Assembly: GCA_030620115.1 (NCBI GenBank)
Contig: JAUXFG010000056.1
Coordinates: 1 to 22,871 of the forward strand
Reading direction: 5' to 3'
DNA from: Candidatus Fermentibacterota bacterium
GTDB lineage: Bacteria; JAFGKV01
DNA: 22,871 bases
Below the pieces are notes generated by a model that saw only the letters and a list, made by a program, of their open reading frames with translations, made no database searches and was not told where the DNA came from. The position numbers were made by a program, and so were the translations under genes. The number at the start of each line of letters is the position of its first letter. Within the stretch, counting starts at the first letter, position 1. Positions 1-7,683 of this stretch are shown here, piece by piece.

Positions 1-791
1 ACCGCGCCGCCACCGCTTCCACTGGTGCTGCCTTCTTGCAAGCCCTGGACTCCTGCAGTCTCCGTGTATTCGCCGTCTTCCGAGCCTACCAGTTGCCCAA
101 GCGGCTTCGAAAGATCGGCAAGGCGTATCCCGCTCTCCTCATCAAGAGAGAAGAGATCATCCGACAGGGAACTTCTCCTGAACCGTACCCGCTCCAGAAC
201 GGCCAGCAAGTTCCCGTCTTTGTCACGGATCATCGCTCGTGACCATGGCGCACCTGCGTCTGATTCCTCGAATGAGACTCTCGCTTTGGTACTCCCGGTC
301 CATAGAGGTCGACTCAGATTATCCACCACCAGGAGGATCGGGTTCCCCTCCGCACCGAGCGTGAGGTTCCCTTCTCCCAATGGCCCCTCTACAATCGTCG
401 GCATACCGGCGATCACTTCTCCCGATGCCGACCAAAGCGGCACAAGGAACTCCACAAGCAGATAGGCATCAGCCATGGAAAGCCGTTCGCCGGGCGAAAA
501 GGTTGAAGGGCGCCCTCCCATGAACTGAACAGCCCCTTCCCCGGTCCAGAGCAGTTCTTCTGGGCCCGGCTCGACATCGCCCCCTGCGCGCCGATTATAG
601 ATGCGCAGGCGGTCTCCCTTGGCGAGTACTCTCGACTCCCACTGGGCACGGCCTTCAGCTGCGCCGATCCACATCTTGATATCGCATCTGGCACCGCCGC
701 CTGCGGTGAACCTACTCAACTGTTCCCCGAGTTCCGCAGCCCCGGCATTAGCGAAGACCAGGAACGCGAGTAAGAAACCAGGAAGTCTCAC
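1..791 (-). CDS. Secreted/periplasmic protein, possibly LolA-like (partial, runs off left edge)
   Basis: The reading frame is open from a GTG at 791 to the window edge (263 codons, no stop), so the C-terminus is missing. The start is supported by an AAGGAGG ribosome-binding site 8 nt upstream and by a GTGA overlap with the stop of the mscS-like gene, which implies translational coupling. Residues 1-19 form a typical signal peptide (Arg2, hydrophobic core 5-13, AGA-A cleavage site). There is no lipobox cysteine, so the product is probably soluble periplasmic. The mature part looks beta-rich and contains a DKDGNLLAVLE stretch near residue 190 followed by a VRF segment; this loosely recalls LolA/LolB-fold lipoprotein-sorting proteins, but that is a weak impression. 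The visible end (about 253-263) is Gly/Ser-rich. That it is a gene is well supported; its function is not. Confidence 0.75.
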   Translation of the reverse strand, partial: MRLPGFLLAFLVFANAGAAELGEQLSRFTAGGGARCDIKMWIGAAEGRAQWESRVLAKGDRLRIYNRRAGGDVEPGPEELLWTGEGAVQFMGGRPSTFSPGERLSMADAYLLVEFLVPLWSASGEVIAGMPTIVEGPLGEGNLTLGAEGNPILLVVDNLSRPLWTGSTKARVSFEESDAGAPWSRAMIRDKDGNLLAVLERVRFRRSSLSDDLFSLDEESGIRLADLSKPLGQLVGSEDGEYTETAGVQGLQEGSTSGSGGGA

Positions 792-2392
792 TCGGATTGC
801 CTCCTTCTTGGTGACTCGTTCGTCGTGTCGCCCACGTTACCCCTGGAGCCCTTCCGCGTCAAGAAACCCATCACTCTCTGAATTGAGGCGCGGGTATGAC
901 TCCTCTCTTGTTTTGGGGGAAGCTCATGAGGCTTCACACCTGAGGCGGCCAGTTTGATCCGATTTTCTTCGACACGCTCTTGTACAAGGTCCGTGAGCTT
1001 ATCAAGAATCGATTCATTCGCCTCTATCACGTGTTTGAATGCATCACGATATATTACCGCGACAGAGCAGTCCTCTGTAGCTCTGACCGTCGCATTGCGC
1101 TTCTCGCCCTGCAAAAGACTCATCTCTCCGAAATGATCATGCCTTGAGAGGGATCCAACTTGCACATCATTGCCACTGTCATCTTTGATGCAGATCGAAA
1201 CCATTCCTTTCAGAATGATGAAGAAGCTGTCACCGCTTTCGCCTTGCTGAACAAGGTTCTCTCCCGCGGCAAATCTCTGCACTTCCACTTCCTCCATCAA
1301 CCTTCCCATGTCCAGGTCATCCAGCGGTTCCAAGACCGGCACATGCTGAAGCGCTACTAGCAATTCGCGTCGATCTCGCTCCTCCTGCTCTGCCTCGGTC
1401 TTCCGCGAAATGGTCCTGAGCATGACATTCTTGATAGGAAATGGGATCTCGATGCCATACCGGCGGAAGTAGTACCAGACCTTGGCCCGGATCGCATCTT
1501 GGATGAATTCCTTCTTTGCATAGTCCCGGATCCAAAACCGAACGTCGTATTCGATGGAGAAGTCATCATACGACAGAAGTAATACCTCAGGCGCAGGATT
1601 CATGGTAATACCTTGCCTCGCGGCGTCGCTCACCACCTGAAGCAGTACGCTCTTGACCTTATTGGGTGGCGCTTTGTAGCTCACGCCAATATAAAAATGC
1701 TCCCGATGAAGCCTCTTTGGCTTCGTGAAATTCACGAGCTTGCCATTGGCAATGGCACTGTTCGGAATGATCATGTAGTCGTTATTCCTCGTCCTGATTC
1801 GTGTTGCCCTCCAGCTCATCTGATCCACAATCCCTTCTTCATCCTCCGCATTGACCCAATCCCCCACCTCGAAGGGCTTTTCCACAAAAATGGCGATCCC
1901 GGCGAGGATATTTCCCAGAGTATCCTTGAGCGCGAAACCCAATACTGCTGAAAGAATCGCACTTGTGGTAAGCAGTGCCCCGAGTTCAACATCAAACCCC
2001 GTCTTCAGCACAAACATGATGACGATAATCATGAGAAAAGCCCGGATGATGTCCCGGAAAATCCCAGGAATCTGTTCCTGCTTCTCCCGTGATATAAAAT
2101 GGCGGATCACCAGTGGTTCCAGGAGCATGACTGCCAAGGTCAGAATCCATAAGGCGAGGAATCCGTTGAGAGCCTGTGCGACTGACGGGCGGGTTATCGC
2201 ATGATCGGGTCCCAATAGATCCGGCGAGGAGAGTACACTGACCAGCATTCTCACCAAGAGCGTAAGGATGGCCAGGCGCGTCACCACGGCGCCTTTTCGG
2301 ATCTTGAAGAATCTTATGGCCCCCTCGTGGAGCAAGGTGAGCCCCAATGCCAGCGCCATGGAAACCACAAGTGAGCCAAGCCAATCAGGCAT
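788..2392 (-). CDS. MscS-family channel with C-terminal cyclic-nucleotide-binding domain (bCNG type)
   Basis: The product is a 534-residue inner-membrane channel. Predicted membrane helices lie at about 5-25, 38-55, 76-98 and 112-130, followed by the Gly/Ala-rich pore helix of MscS (about 140-170, with SAVLGFALKDTLGN) and the cytoplasmic beta domain (VGDWV, then IIPNS near 209-213). After residue 350 comes a Crp/CNG-type cyclic-nucleotide-binding domain (about 355-470). Its phosphate-binding cassette begins FGEMSLL at 421 and keeps the ribose-contacting Glu423 and phosphate-contacting Arg432. This matches the known bCNG subfamily, in which cAMP rather than membrane tension is thought to gate the pore. 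The ATG is preceded by GGAGG at 6 nt and overlaps the cyclase gene by 8 nt. The tail (about 480-534) is basic and polar. Ligand and ion selectivity cannot be read from sequence. Confidence 0.93.
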   Translation of the reverse strand: MPDWLGSLVVSMALALGLTLLHEGAIRFFKIRKGAVVTRLAILTLLVRMLVSVLSSPDLLGPDHAITRPSVAQALNGFLALWILTLAVMLLEPLVIRHFISREKQEQIPGIFRDIIRAFLMIIVIMFVLKTGFDVELGALLTTSAILSAVLGFALKDTLGNILAGIAIFVEKPFEVGDWVNAEDEEGIVDQMSWRATRIRTRNNDYMIIPNSAIANGKLVNFTKPKRLHREHFYIGVSYKAPPNKVKSVLLQVVSDAARQGITMNPAPEVLLLSYDDFSIEYDVRFWIRDYAKKEFIQDAIRAKVWYYFRRYGIEIPFPIKNVMLRTISRKTEAEQEERDRRELLVALQHVPVLEPLDDLDMGRLMEEVEVQRFAAGENLVQQGESGDSFFIILKGMVSICIKDDSGNDVQVGSLSRHDHFGEMSLLQGEKRNATVRATEDCSVAVIYRDAFKHVIEANESILDKLTDLVQERVEENRIKLAASGVKPHELPPKQERSHTRASIQRVMGFLTRKGSRGNVGDTTNESPRRRQSE

Positions 2393-4355
2393 CGCCTGCC
2401 TCCTGTCCTCCTATGGGTTCAAATAGCTCGACCTCTCGAGTCTTGCCCCGGATGCTGTGCGCGCCGTGAGACCGAAACCGAATCTCATCACCGCACTGCT
2501 CCGCCGTGGCTGCGGTCACAAGAATACATGTGCCAATCTGCTTATTCAACGCCTGTACCCTGCTGGCTGTATTGACCGTGTCACCAATGGCGGTGTACTC
2601 CATCCGCTCCTTGCTTCCGATATTACCCACCGTGGCAGGGCCTGTATTGACACCAATGCCAATACGCAGGCTCGGTAATCCACGCACCTGCCACCCCGCG
2701 TTCAGCTCTTCGAGCCGTGCACGCATGCCCAGCCCGGTGCGCACGGCTCGAGCAGCCTGATCCGCTTGGTGACCGGGAGCGCCATAAAAAACCATCATGC
2801 CATCGCCGAGGAATTTATCCAAAGTTCCTCCATGCGCGAACACTTCTTCAACCATGGCGCCAAGGAATTCATTCAATATACCCACGACCTCTCCGGGGCG
2901 TCGGTGCTCCGACAGGGTCGTGAAGCCTCTTATATCACAGAAAAGCACGGTGATCTCCCGCCGCTCTCCACCGAGCGTGATCTGATCCGATTCCTTGAGC
3001 AGCTCTTCGACCACCTGCTTGCTCACATATCGAGAGAATGTTGCCCGGTAACGTCGTTTCTCCCTGCCCTCCGCGAAATACAGTGCAAGTATCTGGCCAG
3101 CCTCTGCCAACACAAAGGCGAGCCACGGAAAAGAGAGGTCCATCCAGTTCCCTGACCGAAGGAGCGAGACATCAAGCGCCCCATAGCCCATGGCGAGAAT
3201 GGAACCAAAGGGAAGTGCAATCCATGTGGGCCACCGATGCAGCGCCAAGCCCCCCAACAGTACGAGCCCGGCAGCCGCGAGCCATGACCATCTCCTATCC
3301 AGCCGTTTCAGGAAGCCGCCAACTTCGATATTCTCATAGGCTGCTGCGTGAAGTTCGACGCCGGGAACAGTACCGAGAGGCGACGAGACAAGATCAAACA
3401 GACCGGAGGCCGTCACGGCAATAATCACCACCTTGTTCTCAAACATCTCAGGTATGACCACAGGAAGATCGCGCTTCCGCCAATCGGGAGCTACTCCCTC
3501 GCGAAGGGCCAGACCAGCATGGAGCACAGATGAGAAGGACAGATATGTGCGCCGGAAACGGCTGAACCGGAGCCATGCGGTCCCATCCTCCTCAATAGGA
3601 ATGGACCGGACGGCGCCATTGACTCCGATCGTGCGCGCTACGCATACGATCTCCTCGGGGTATCGCTCCTTGACCCAGAGCCACATGGCCAAAGGTAGTG
3701 AGGGAAGGGTGACGCCTTCAGCGGAGGCAAGCATGGAAACCCGCCGTTTTGCTCCGTCAACATCTCTGGGGGCATTGAGCTGGCCGAGGCAATCGCATGC
3801 GTCACGGAGCCCGTCGAATGGAACGATGAGCCGATCGAATGGCGACTGCGGGTCACAGGAAACGCCGAATCGCTCGAGGAGATCGCTCCTGGCCTCCTCT
3901 GAGGTTGGTTTCCCCAGCTTCGTGGCGGCAGCCGCCGCCTGGCAGGTGTTCCCGACTTCCAGAACCGCGTTGACGAACTGGCGATCATCCTCGGGTTCCG
4001 CACTGCTGAGTGGGAAATAGATGTCAAAGCCCACCATTCGAGCATCTGCATAGGCAAGGTACTCCAGCACAGGAGCGTAGATATCCCTCGGCCACGGCCA
4101 TTTGCCCAATGCATAGGAATCCGCGTCAAGGGAAAGATCGTCCACCGCCACCACCACCACTCGATTCTCTTCCCGTACGGTCAAGGGCGCCAGGCGTTGC
4201 GCCGTATCCATGAGGTTGAGCTCAATCCTCTCTATCTTCTCGGACCCCCGCAGAAACGCAGCCACCGCGATTGCCCCAAGGGAAATCAGGGTGAACCGAA
4301 GAAGCCTCGCGTTCAGCCGTTTCTTGAGGGTAGGATCTCGCTGTCCCTGCGCCAC
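2385..4355 (-). CDS. CHASE2-domain class III adenylate cyclase
   Basis: A 656-residue membrane cyclase predicted to make cAMP from ATP. The layout is an N-terminal membrane helix (about 20-36), an extracytoplasmic CHASE2 sensor (about 40-335, with VAVDDLSL and the GFDIYFP motif), two or three membrane helices (about 355-425), then a cytoplasmic class III catalytic domain (about 460-645). The catalytic residues are all present: metal ligands Asp474 (FCDIRGFT) and Asp518, adenine-selecting Lys514 (LDKFLGDG) and Asp592, and transition-state Asn595 and Arg599 (GDTVNTASR). The Lys/Asp pair predicts ATP rather than GTP as substrate. The GTG start at 4355 has GGGGAG 7 nt upstream, which gives a 43-nt overlap with the end of nadB. 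The gene overlaps the following cNMP-binding channel by 8 nt, so that channel is the obvious cAMP target. The signal sensed by CHASE2 is unknown. Confidence 0.93.
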   Translation of the reverse strand: MAQGQRDPTLKKRLNARLLRFTLISLGAIAVAAFLRGSEKIERIELNLMDTAQRLAPLTVREENRVVVVAVDDLSLDADSYALGKWPWPRDIYAPVLEYLAYADARMVGFDIYFPLSSAEPEDDRQFVNAVLEVGNTCQAAAAATKLGKPTSEEARSDLLERFGVSCDPQSPFDRLIVPFDGLRDACDCLGQLNAPRDVDGAKRRVSMLASAEGVTLPSLPLAMWLWVKERYPEEIVCVARTIGVNGAVRSIPIEEDGTAWLRFSRFRRTYLSFSSVLHAGLALREGVAPDWRKRDLPVVIPEMFENKVVIIAVTASGLFDLVSSPLGTVPGVELHAAAYENIEVGGFLKRLDRRWSWLAAAGLVLLGGLALHRWPTWIALPFGSILAMGYGALDVSLLRSGNWMDLSFPWLAFVLAEAGQILALYFAEGREKRRYRATFSRYVSKQVVEELLKESDQITLGGERREITVLFCDIRGFTTLSEHRRPGEVVGILNEFLGAMVEEVFAHGGTLDKFLGDGMMVFYGAPGHQADQAARAVRTGLGMRARLEELNAGWQVRGLPSLRIGIGVNTGPATVGNIGSKERMEYTAIGDTVNTASRVQALNKQIGTCILVTAATAEQCGDEIRFRSHGAHSIRGKTREVELFEPIGGQEAGDA

Positions 4356-5926
4356 CGCTTGTCTCCCCTGCCGGGATGATCGAGGTTATAGTGGAGCCCT
4401 CTGGATTCCTTGCGCCACGCGGCCGATCGTGTGATGAGCTCCGCCACATCGGCCATGTTGCGCAGTTCCACGGTGGCTCGGGTTTCGCCGTGACTCTCAA
4501 TCAGAAGCCGCACCCTGCGCTTCAGAGCGGCCAGTTCGTGCAACGCACCGGCAAGACCCGTGTCTGATCGGACTATGCCCGCCCCCGCCCACATACATCT
4601 TCGGATTTGACCTCTCAATTCAACCGCCAGTTCGTCATCAGAGCCAGTCAACGGCGGCACGTGATGTGCGGTCTCGGGAGTCTCTTCCGTGGGGGAGATC
4701 TGCGCCAATCGCTTGTTCACACTCTTGGCAACCCGCTCGGCAAAAACCACCGCTTCGAGAAGGGAGTTGCTCGCCAGTCGGTTGGCACCATGGAGCCCTG
4801 TATGCGCCACTTCACCGCATGCGAATAGCCCTTCGACGCTGGTGGCTCCGTCCAGGTCCGACCTGAGCCCCCCACACATATAGTGGGCCGCAGGGACCAC
4901 GGGAATCGGCTCTACGGCAAAATCGATCCCCACATTGAGACACTTCTCGTTGATCTGCGGGAATCTCCGTCGCAGATAGGCGCTGTCTAAAATCGTGGCA
5001 TCAAGAAGCACGTAGGGGATTTGATGAGCTCTCATCTCGCTATCGATGGCCCGCGCCACGATGTCCCTCGGAGCAAGCTCACCACGAGAATCATAGTTCT
5101 TCATGAAGGCCCGGCCGTCAGGAAGGACCAGCTTGGCGCCTTCCCCTCTCACGGCCTCCGAGATCAAGAAGCTTTCCCCGCAAGGACTGTAGAAAGTGGT
5201 GGGGTGGAATTGCACGAATTCAAGGTTGCATACCGCGACACCGGCCCGGAATCCCAACGAAATGCCGTCACCGGTGGCGATCTCAGGGTTACTAGTGAAT
5301 TGATATACGTGCCCGGCGCCGCCGGTGGCCAAGACGGCTGTAGTAGAGTCTACGGTCCGCCGCATGGCCCGCTCCCCGCGCTCGTCAAGGAGCACCACCC
5401 CCCGCACCCGACCACATCCCCCATATTCCTGGTCCACTTGAATGTCGGATACCAGGATGTTCTCCAGGAGAATGACATTCCGCCTCTCTTTGATCACGGA
5501 CAGCAAGGTCATTTCGATCTCCTTGCCGGTCCGATCCAGCGCATGAACAATCCGTCTCCTCGAATGCCCACCTTCCCGTCCGAGATCCCATATGCCGTCT
5601 GGTGACCGTGAGAAATCCACGCCCCAACGATACAAGCGCGCAACTGCGGCCGGGCCGTTCTCAACCACCTCCTTCACCACGTCCACATGGCAGAGCCCTG
5701 CGCCACCCCGCAACGTATCTACCAAGTGTCGTTCGGGTGCATCATCGTTCCCCACTGCGGCAGCTATGCCGCCTTGGGCGAAATTCGTATTGGAATCGGC
5801 CTTCCCTTTCTTGGTCAACACAAGCACGTGCCACTTTGGTTCGATCATCAGGGCCGTCACGAGACCGGCCATTCCGGATCCAACCACAATCACGTCCGCC
5901 TGCCTGGGGACCATCTGCCTAAACAA
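4313..5926 (-). CDS. nadB: L-aspartate oxidase
   Basis: A 537-residue FAD flavoprotein (E. coli NadB is 540) that oxidises L-aspartate to iminoaspartate, the first step of de novo NAD synthesis. Family landmarks are the FAD-binding GSGMAGL near residue 16, NFAQGGIA near 48, the EGGHSRRRIVHALD segment near 118, VQFHPT, RGEGA, the APRDIVARAI active-site loop, AAHYMCGG and the C-terminal FAD motif (GLHGANRLASNS). The start appears to be TTG at 5926: AAAGGAG lies 6 nt upstream, inside the lpxK end (8-nt overlap). The next ATG (5914) is too far from that site. nadA and nadC are not adjacent, so the quinolinate synthase partner must lie elsewhere. The gene sits between lpxK and the cyclase simply as part of the run; no functional tie is apparent. 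Confidence 0.97.
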   Translation of the reverse strand: MFRQMVPRQADVIVVGSGMAGLVTALMIEPKWHVLVLTKKGKADSNTNFAQGGIAAAVGNDDAPERHLVDTLRGGAGLCHVDVVKEVVENGPAAVARLYRWGVDFSRSPDGIWDLGREGGHSRRRIVHALDRTGKEIEMTLLSVIKERRNVILLENILVSDIQVDQEYGGCGRVRGVVLLDERGERAMRRTVDSTTAVLATGGAGHVYQFTSNPEIATGDGISLGFRAGVAVCNLEFVQFHPTTFYSPCGESFLISEAVRGEGAKLVLPDGRAFMKNYDSRGELAPRDIVARAIDSEMRAHQIPYVLLDATILDSAYLRRRFPQINEKCLNVGIDFAVEPIPVVPAAHYMCGGLRSDLDGATSVEGLFACGEVAHTGLHGANRLASNSLLEAVVFAERVAKSVNKRLAQISPTEETPETAHHVPPLTGSDDELAVELRGQIRRCMWAGAGIVRSDTGLAGALHELAALKRRVRLLIESHGETRATVELRNMADVAELITRSAAWRKESRGLHYNLDHPGRGDKRWRRDSEILPSRNG

Positions 5927-6992
5927 TATTCACTCCTTTGAGCTTCGAGGAGAGCAGAGACAAGAGACTATCAGGATCATCGATCTCGAGCTCGATGTCC
6001 AGCACATAGGGCCTCCAGGAGACTCCGACCGGCCAACGAGTGGCATCCTTGGCTGTGGTGATGGGCATCACCTGCTTGTCTCCTCTTCTCTTCCCAAGCG
6101 CCACCACATCTGCTCCAGAATAGCGATGATGATCAGGGAACGCAAGGAACTCCGTCACATTCGCGCCTAAAATGTCGAGGAGTTCCTCGAACCGCCAAGG
6201 TCGTGCAATCCCCGACCACGCGAGCACATGCTTCCCCTTGAGGAGGGTGGGTGGCAAAGACTCTCCATCAGGATGGATGAGCCTTTTGGCCACAGTCCTG
6301 CCGAGGAAGCATGTGGTATTGAGCGACCGTAATGCAACGTCAGTTCCTTCCCGGGATCCACCTTCGGAGATCACCAAGAGGGCCGTTGCCTCTCGAAGAG
6401 CCGAGGGGGGGCGCCGAAGCGGCCCCGCCGGCAGGCATCTCCCATTGCCCAAAAGATCAGAGGCCCCGAGCACGATAAGTTCGGCATCACGGATGATGGA
6501 GAACTGCATGAGTGCGTCGTCCAGAATAAGCACATCGGCATTCAGGTTCTGCGCCACAAACTCGCAACCCGCAACCCGATCCTTGCTCACCACCACGGGA
6601 ATATCGGAAGGAAGCTGAGAAGAGAGGAGAACCGGTTCGTCTCCCGCAAGTCGTGCAGTGTGGCGTTGGATATCCATGAGTAGAGGACCAGCCAGCGAGC
6701 CACCATAACCTCGGCTGATTATCGCCGGCCGATAGCCTATTCCAAGAAGTGCTTCCGCGAGCCACCGGACCAAGGGAGTTTTTCCACTCCCGCCAACCGT
6801 GAGACTGCTTACTCCAATGGTAGGAAGCCCCATGCTTTGGGGCCGTGCAAGCCGCTGGCGAACCGCCACCCCCATGCGCCAGCAGAGCGAAACCATGGCA
6901 AGCGGAACACCAATGTGGCATGGGAGAGATTCCGCACGCCCATACCAGACGCGCTCGAGATGTTCCGCGTGATGATGTCTCGACACACTCAC
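5919..6992 (-). CDS. lpxK: Tetraacyldisaccharide 4'-kinase
   Basis: A 357-residue inner-membrane-associated kinase that phosphorylates the 4' position of the tetraacyl disaccharide to give lipid IVA. Visible motifs are a membrane-entering N-terminus (HLERVWYGRA near 11-20, hydrophobic stretch about 27-47), P-loop TVGGSGKTP at 65-73, SRGYGG near 93, GDEP near 117, PAGPLR near 188 and FPDHHRYS near 285. The usual DDGxQH motif reads DDALMQ (158-163), an unusual version. The start is a GTG at 6992 that overlaps the upstream stop as GTGA; GAGGG lies just upstream. The gene is coupled to the acyltransferase before it and overlaps nadB after it. No waaA (Kdo transferase) is nearby, although it is often linked to lpxK. 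Confidence 0.95.
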   Translation of the reverse strand: MSVSRHHHAEHLERVWYGRAESLPCHIGVPLAMVSLCWRMGVAVRQRLARPQSMGLPTIGVSSLTVGGSGKTPLVRWLAEALLGIGYRPAIISRGYGGSLAGPLLMDIQRHTARLAGDEPVLLSSQLPSDIPVVVSKDRVAGCEFVAQNLNADVLILDDALMQFSIIRDAELIVLGASDLLGNGRCLPAGPLRRPPSALREATALLVISEGGSREGTDVALRSLNTTCFLGRTVAKRLIHPDGESLPPTLLKGKHVLAWSGIARPWRFEELLDILGANVTEFLAFPDHHRYSGADVVALGKRRGDKQVMPITTAKDATRWPVGVSWRPYVLDIELEIDDPDSLLSLLSSKLKGVNIV

Positions 6993-7678
6993 GCCCTCGG
7001 CATATCGGATGCCGTAGAAATCGGGGCGCCCACCAAACGATCAGCCTCGGCAGTGGTCTCCATCAACCGCAGCTCAAGCTGCCTTCGCGTCGCCTCGCGC
7101 TCGTCCTTCCCGAACTCCCCTGGCCACCACGGCTTCCCGAGGACTACGGCACACCTGGCGCCAGGAGACGGGACATGGAATCTATCCCATGAGCGAAGCT
7201 CCAACCTCGGCCATGCGGCATTGGCGATGGGGATCACGGGGAGCCCTGTCATCCGAGCGAGAATCACGAGTCCCGGCTTGAGCACATTCCTCGGTCCGCG
7301 CGGGCCATCAGGCGTGACGGCAAGATCATGTCCCTGCCTCCCCAAGGCAATCATGCCATGGAGTGCCTTCCGGCCACCCCTGGTGCTGGACCCACGAATC
7401 GTGTCAAAGCCGAGTCTCTCGATGACCTGCGCAATGAGCTCTCCACCTCGGTGGGTGGACACAAGCACACATACGCCCCGCTGCCTATGGGTATAGCAGA
7501 ATGGAAGAAGGCGTTGATGCCAGAAAGCATAGATGACTCCTCCAGGTGACTTCTTTCGGATATCATCGAGAGCATCCTCATGATGCCAAGTCACCCGAAG
7601 GGACCTGCCCAAACCCCATAGCACCCCGGTAGCGGCCATGACCTTGGCTTTGAATCGTACCCCGCGAACCGATTCCAT
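6989..7678 (-). CDS. Lysophospholipid acyltransferase-like protein (DUF374 family)
   Basis: A 229-residue acyltransferase-fold protein with an N-terminal hydrophobic segment (about 11-28), YAFWHQRLLPF near 50-60 carrying the presumed catalytic histidine, the STHRGGELIA stretch, RGSSTRGG near 94-101, and DGPRGP near 123-128 followed by a hydrophobic segment with PVIPI. This combination is typical of the DUF374 family in the glycerophospholipid/lipid A acyltransferase superfamily. Family members often sit among lpx and waaA genes. Placed between lpxB and lpxK, it may add a secondary acyl chain to lipid A in place of LpxL/LpxM, but that role is inferred from location only. The ATG at 7678 is 5 nt after the lpxB stop with no strong ribosome-binding site, so translation is probably coupled. 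Confidence 0.85.
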   Translation of the reverse strand: MESVRGVRFKAKVMAATGVLWGLGRSLRVTWHHEDALDDIRKKSPGGVIYAFWHQRLLPFCYTHRQRGVCVLVSTHRGGELIAQVIERLGFDTIRGSSTRGGRKALHGMIALGRQGHDLAVTPDGPRGPRNVLKPGLVILARMTGLPVIPIANAAWPRLELRSWDRFHVPSPGARCAVVLGKPWWPGEFGKDEREATRRQLELRLMETTAEADRLVGAPISTASDMPRA

Positions 7679-7683
7679 CCCGG

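Noticed and set aside
413-694. A 93-codon minus-strand frame near the left edge
   Set aside because: Overlaps in another frame the longer open frame from GTG 791 that has a signal peptide and strong ribosome-binding site.
3433-4020. A 195-codon plus-strand frame opposite the CHASE2 region
   Set aside because: Arg/Ser/Thr-rich shadow of the cyclase gene with no independent support.
5021-6170. Plus-strand open frames of about 190 codons opposite nadB and lpxK
   Set aside because: Mirror frames of conserved genes; no ribosome-binding site or domain.
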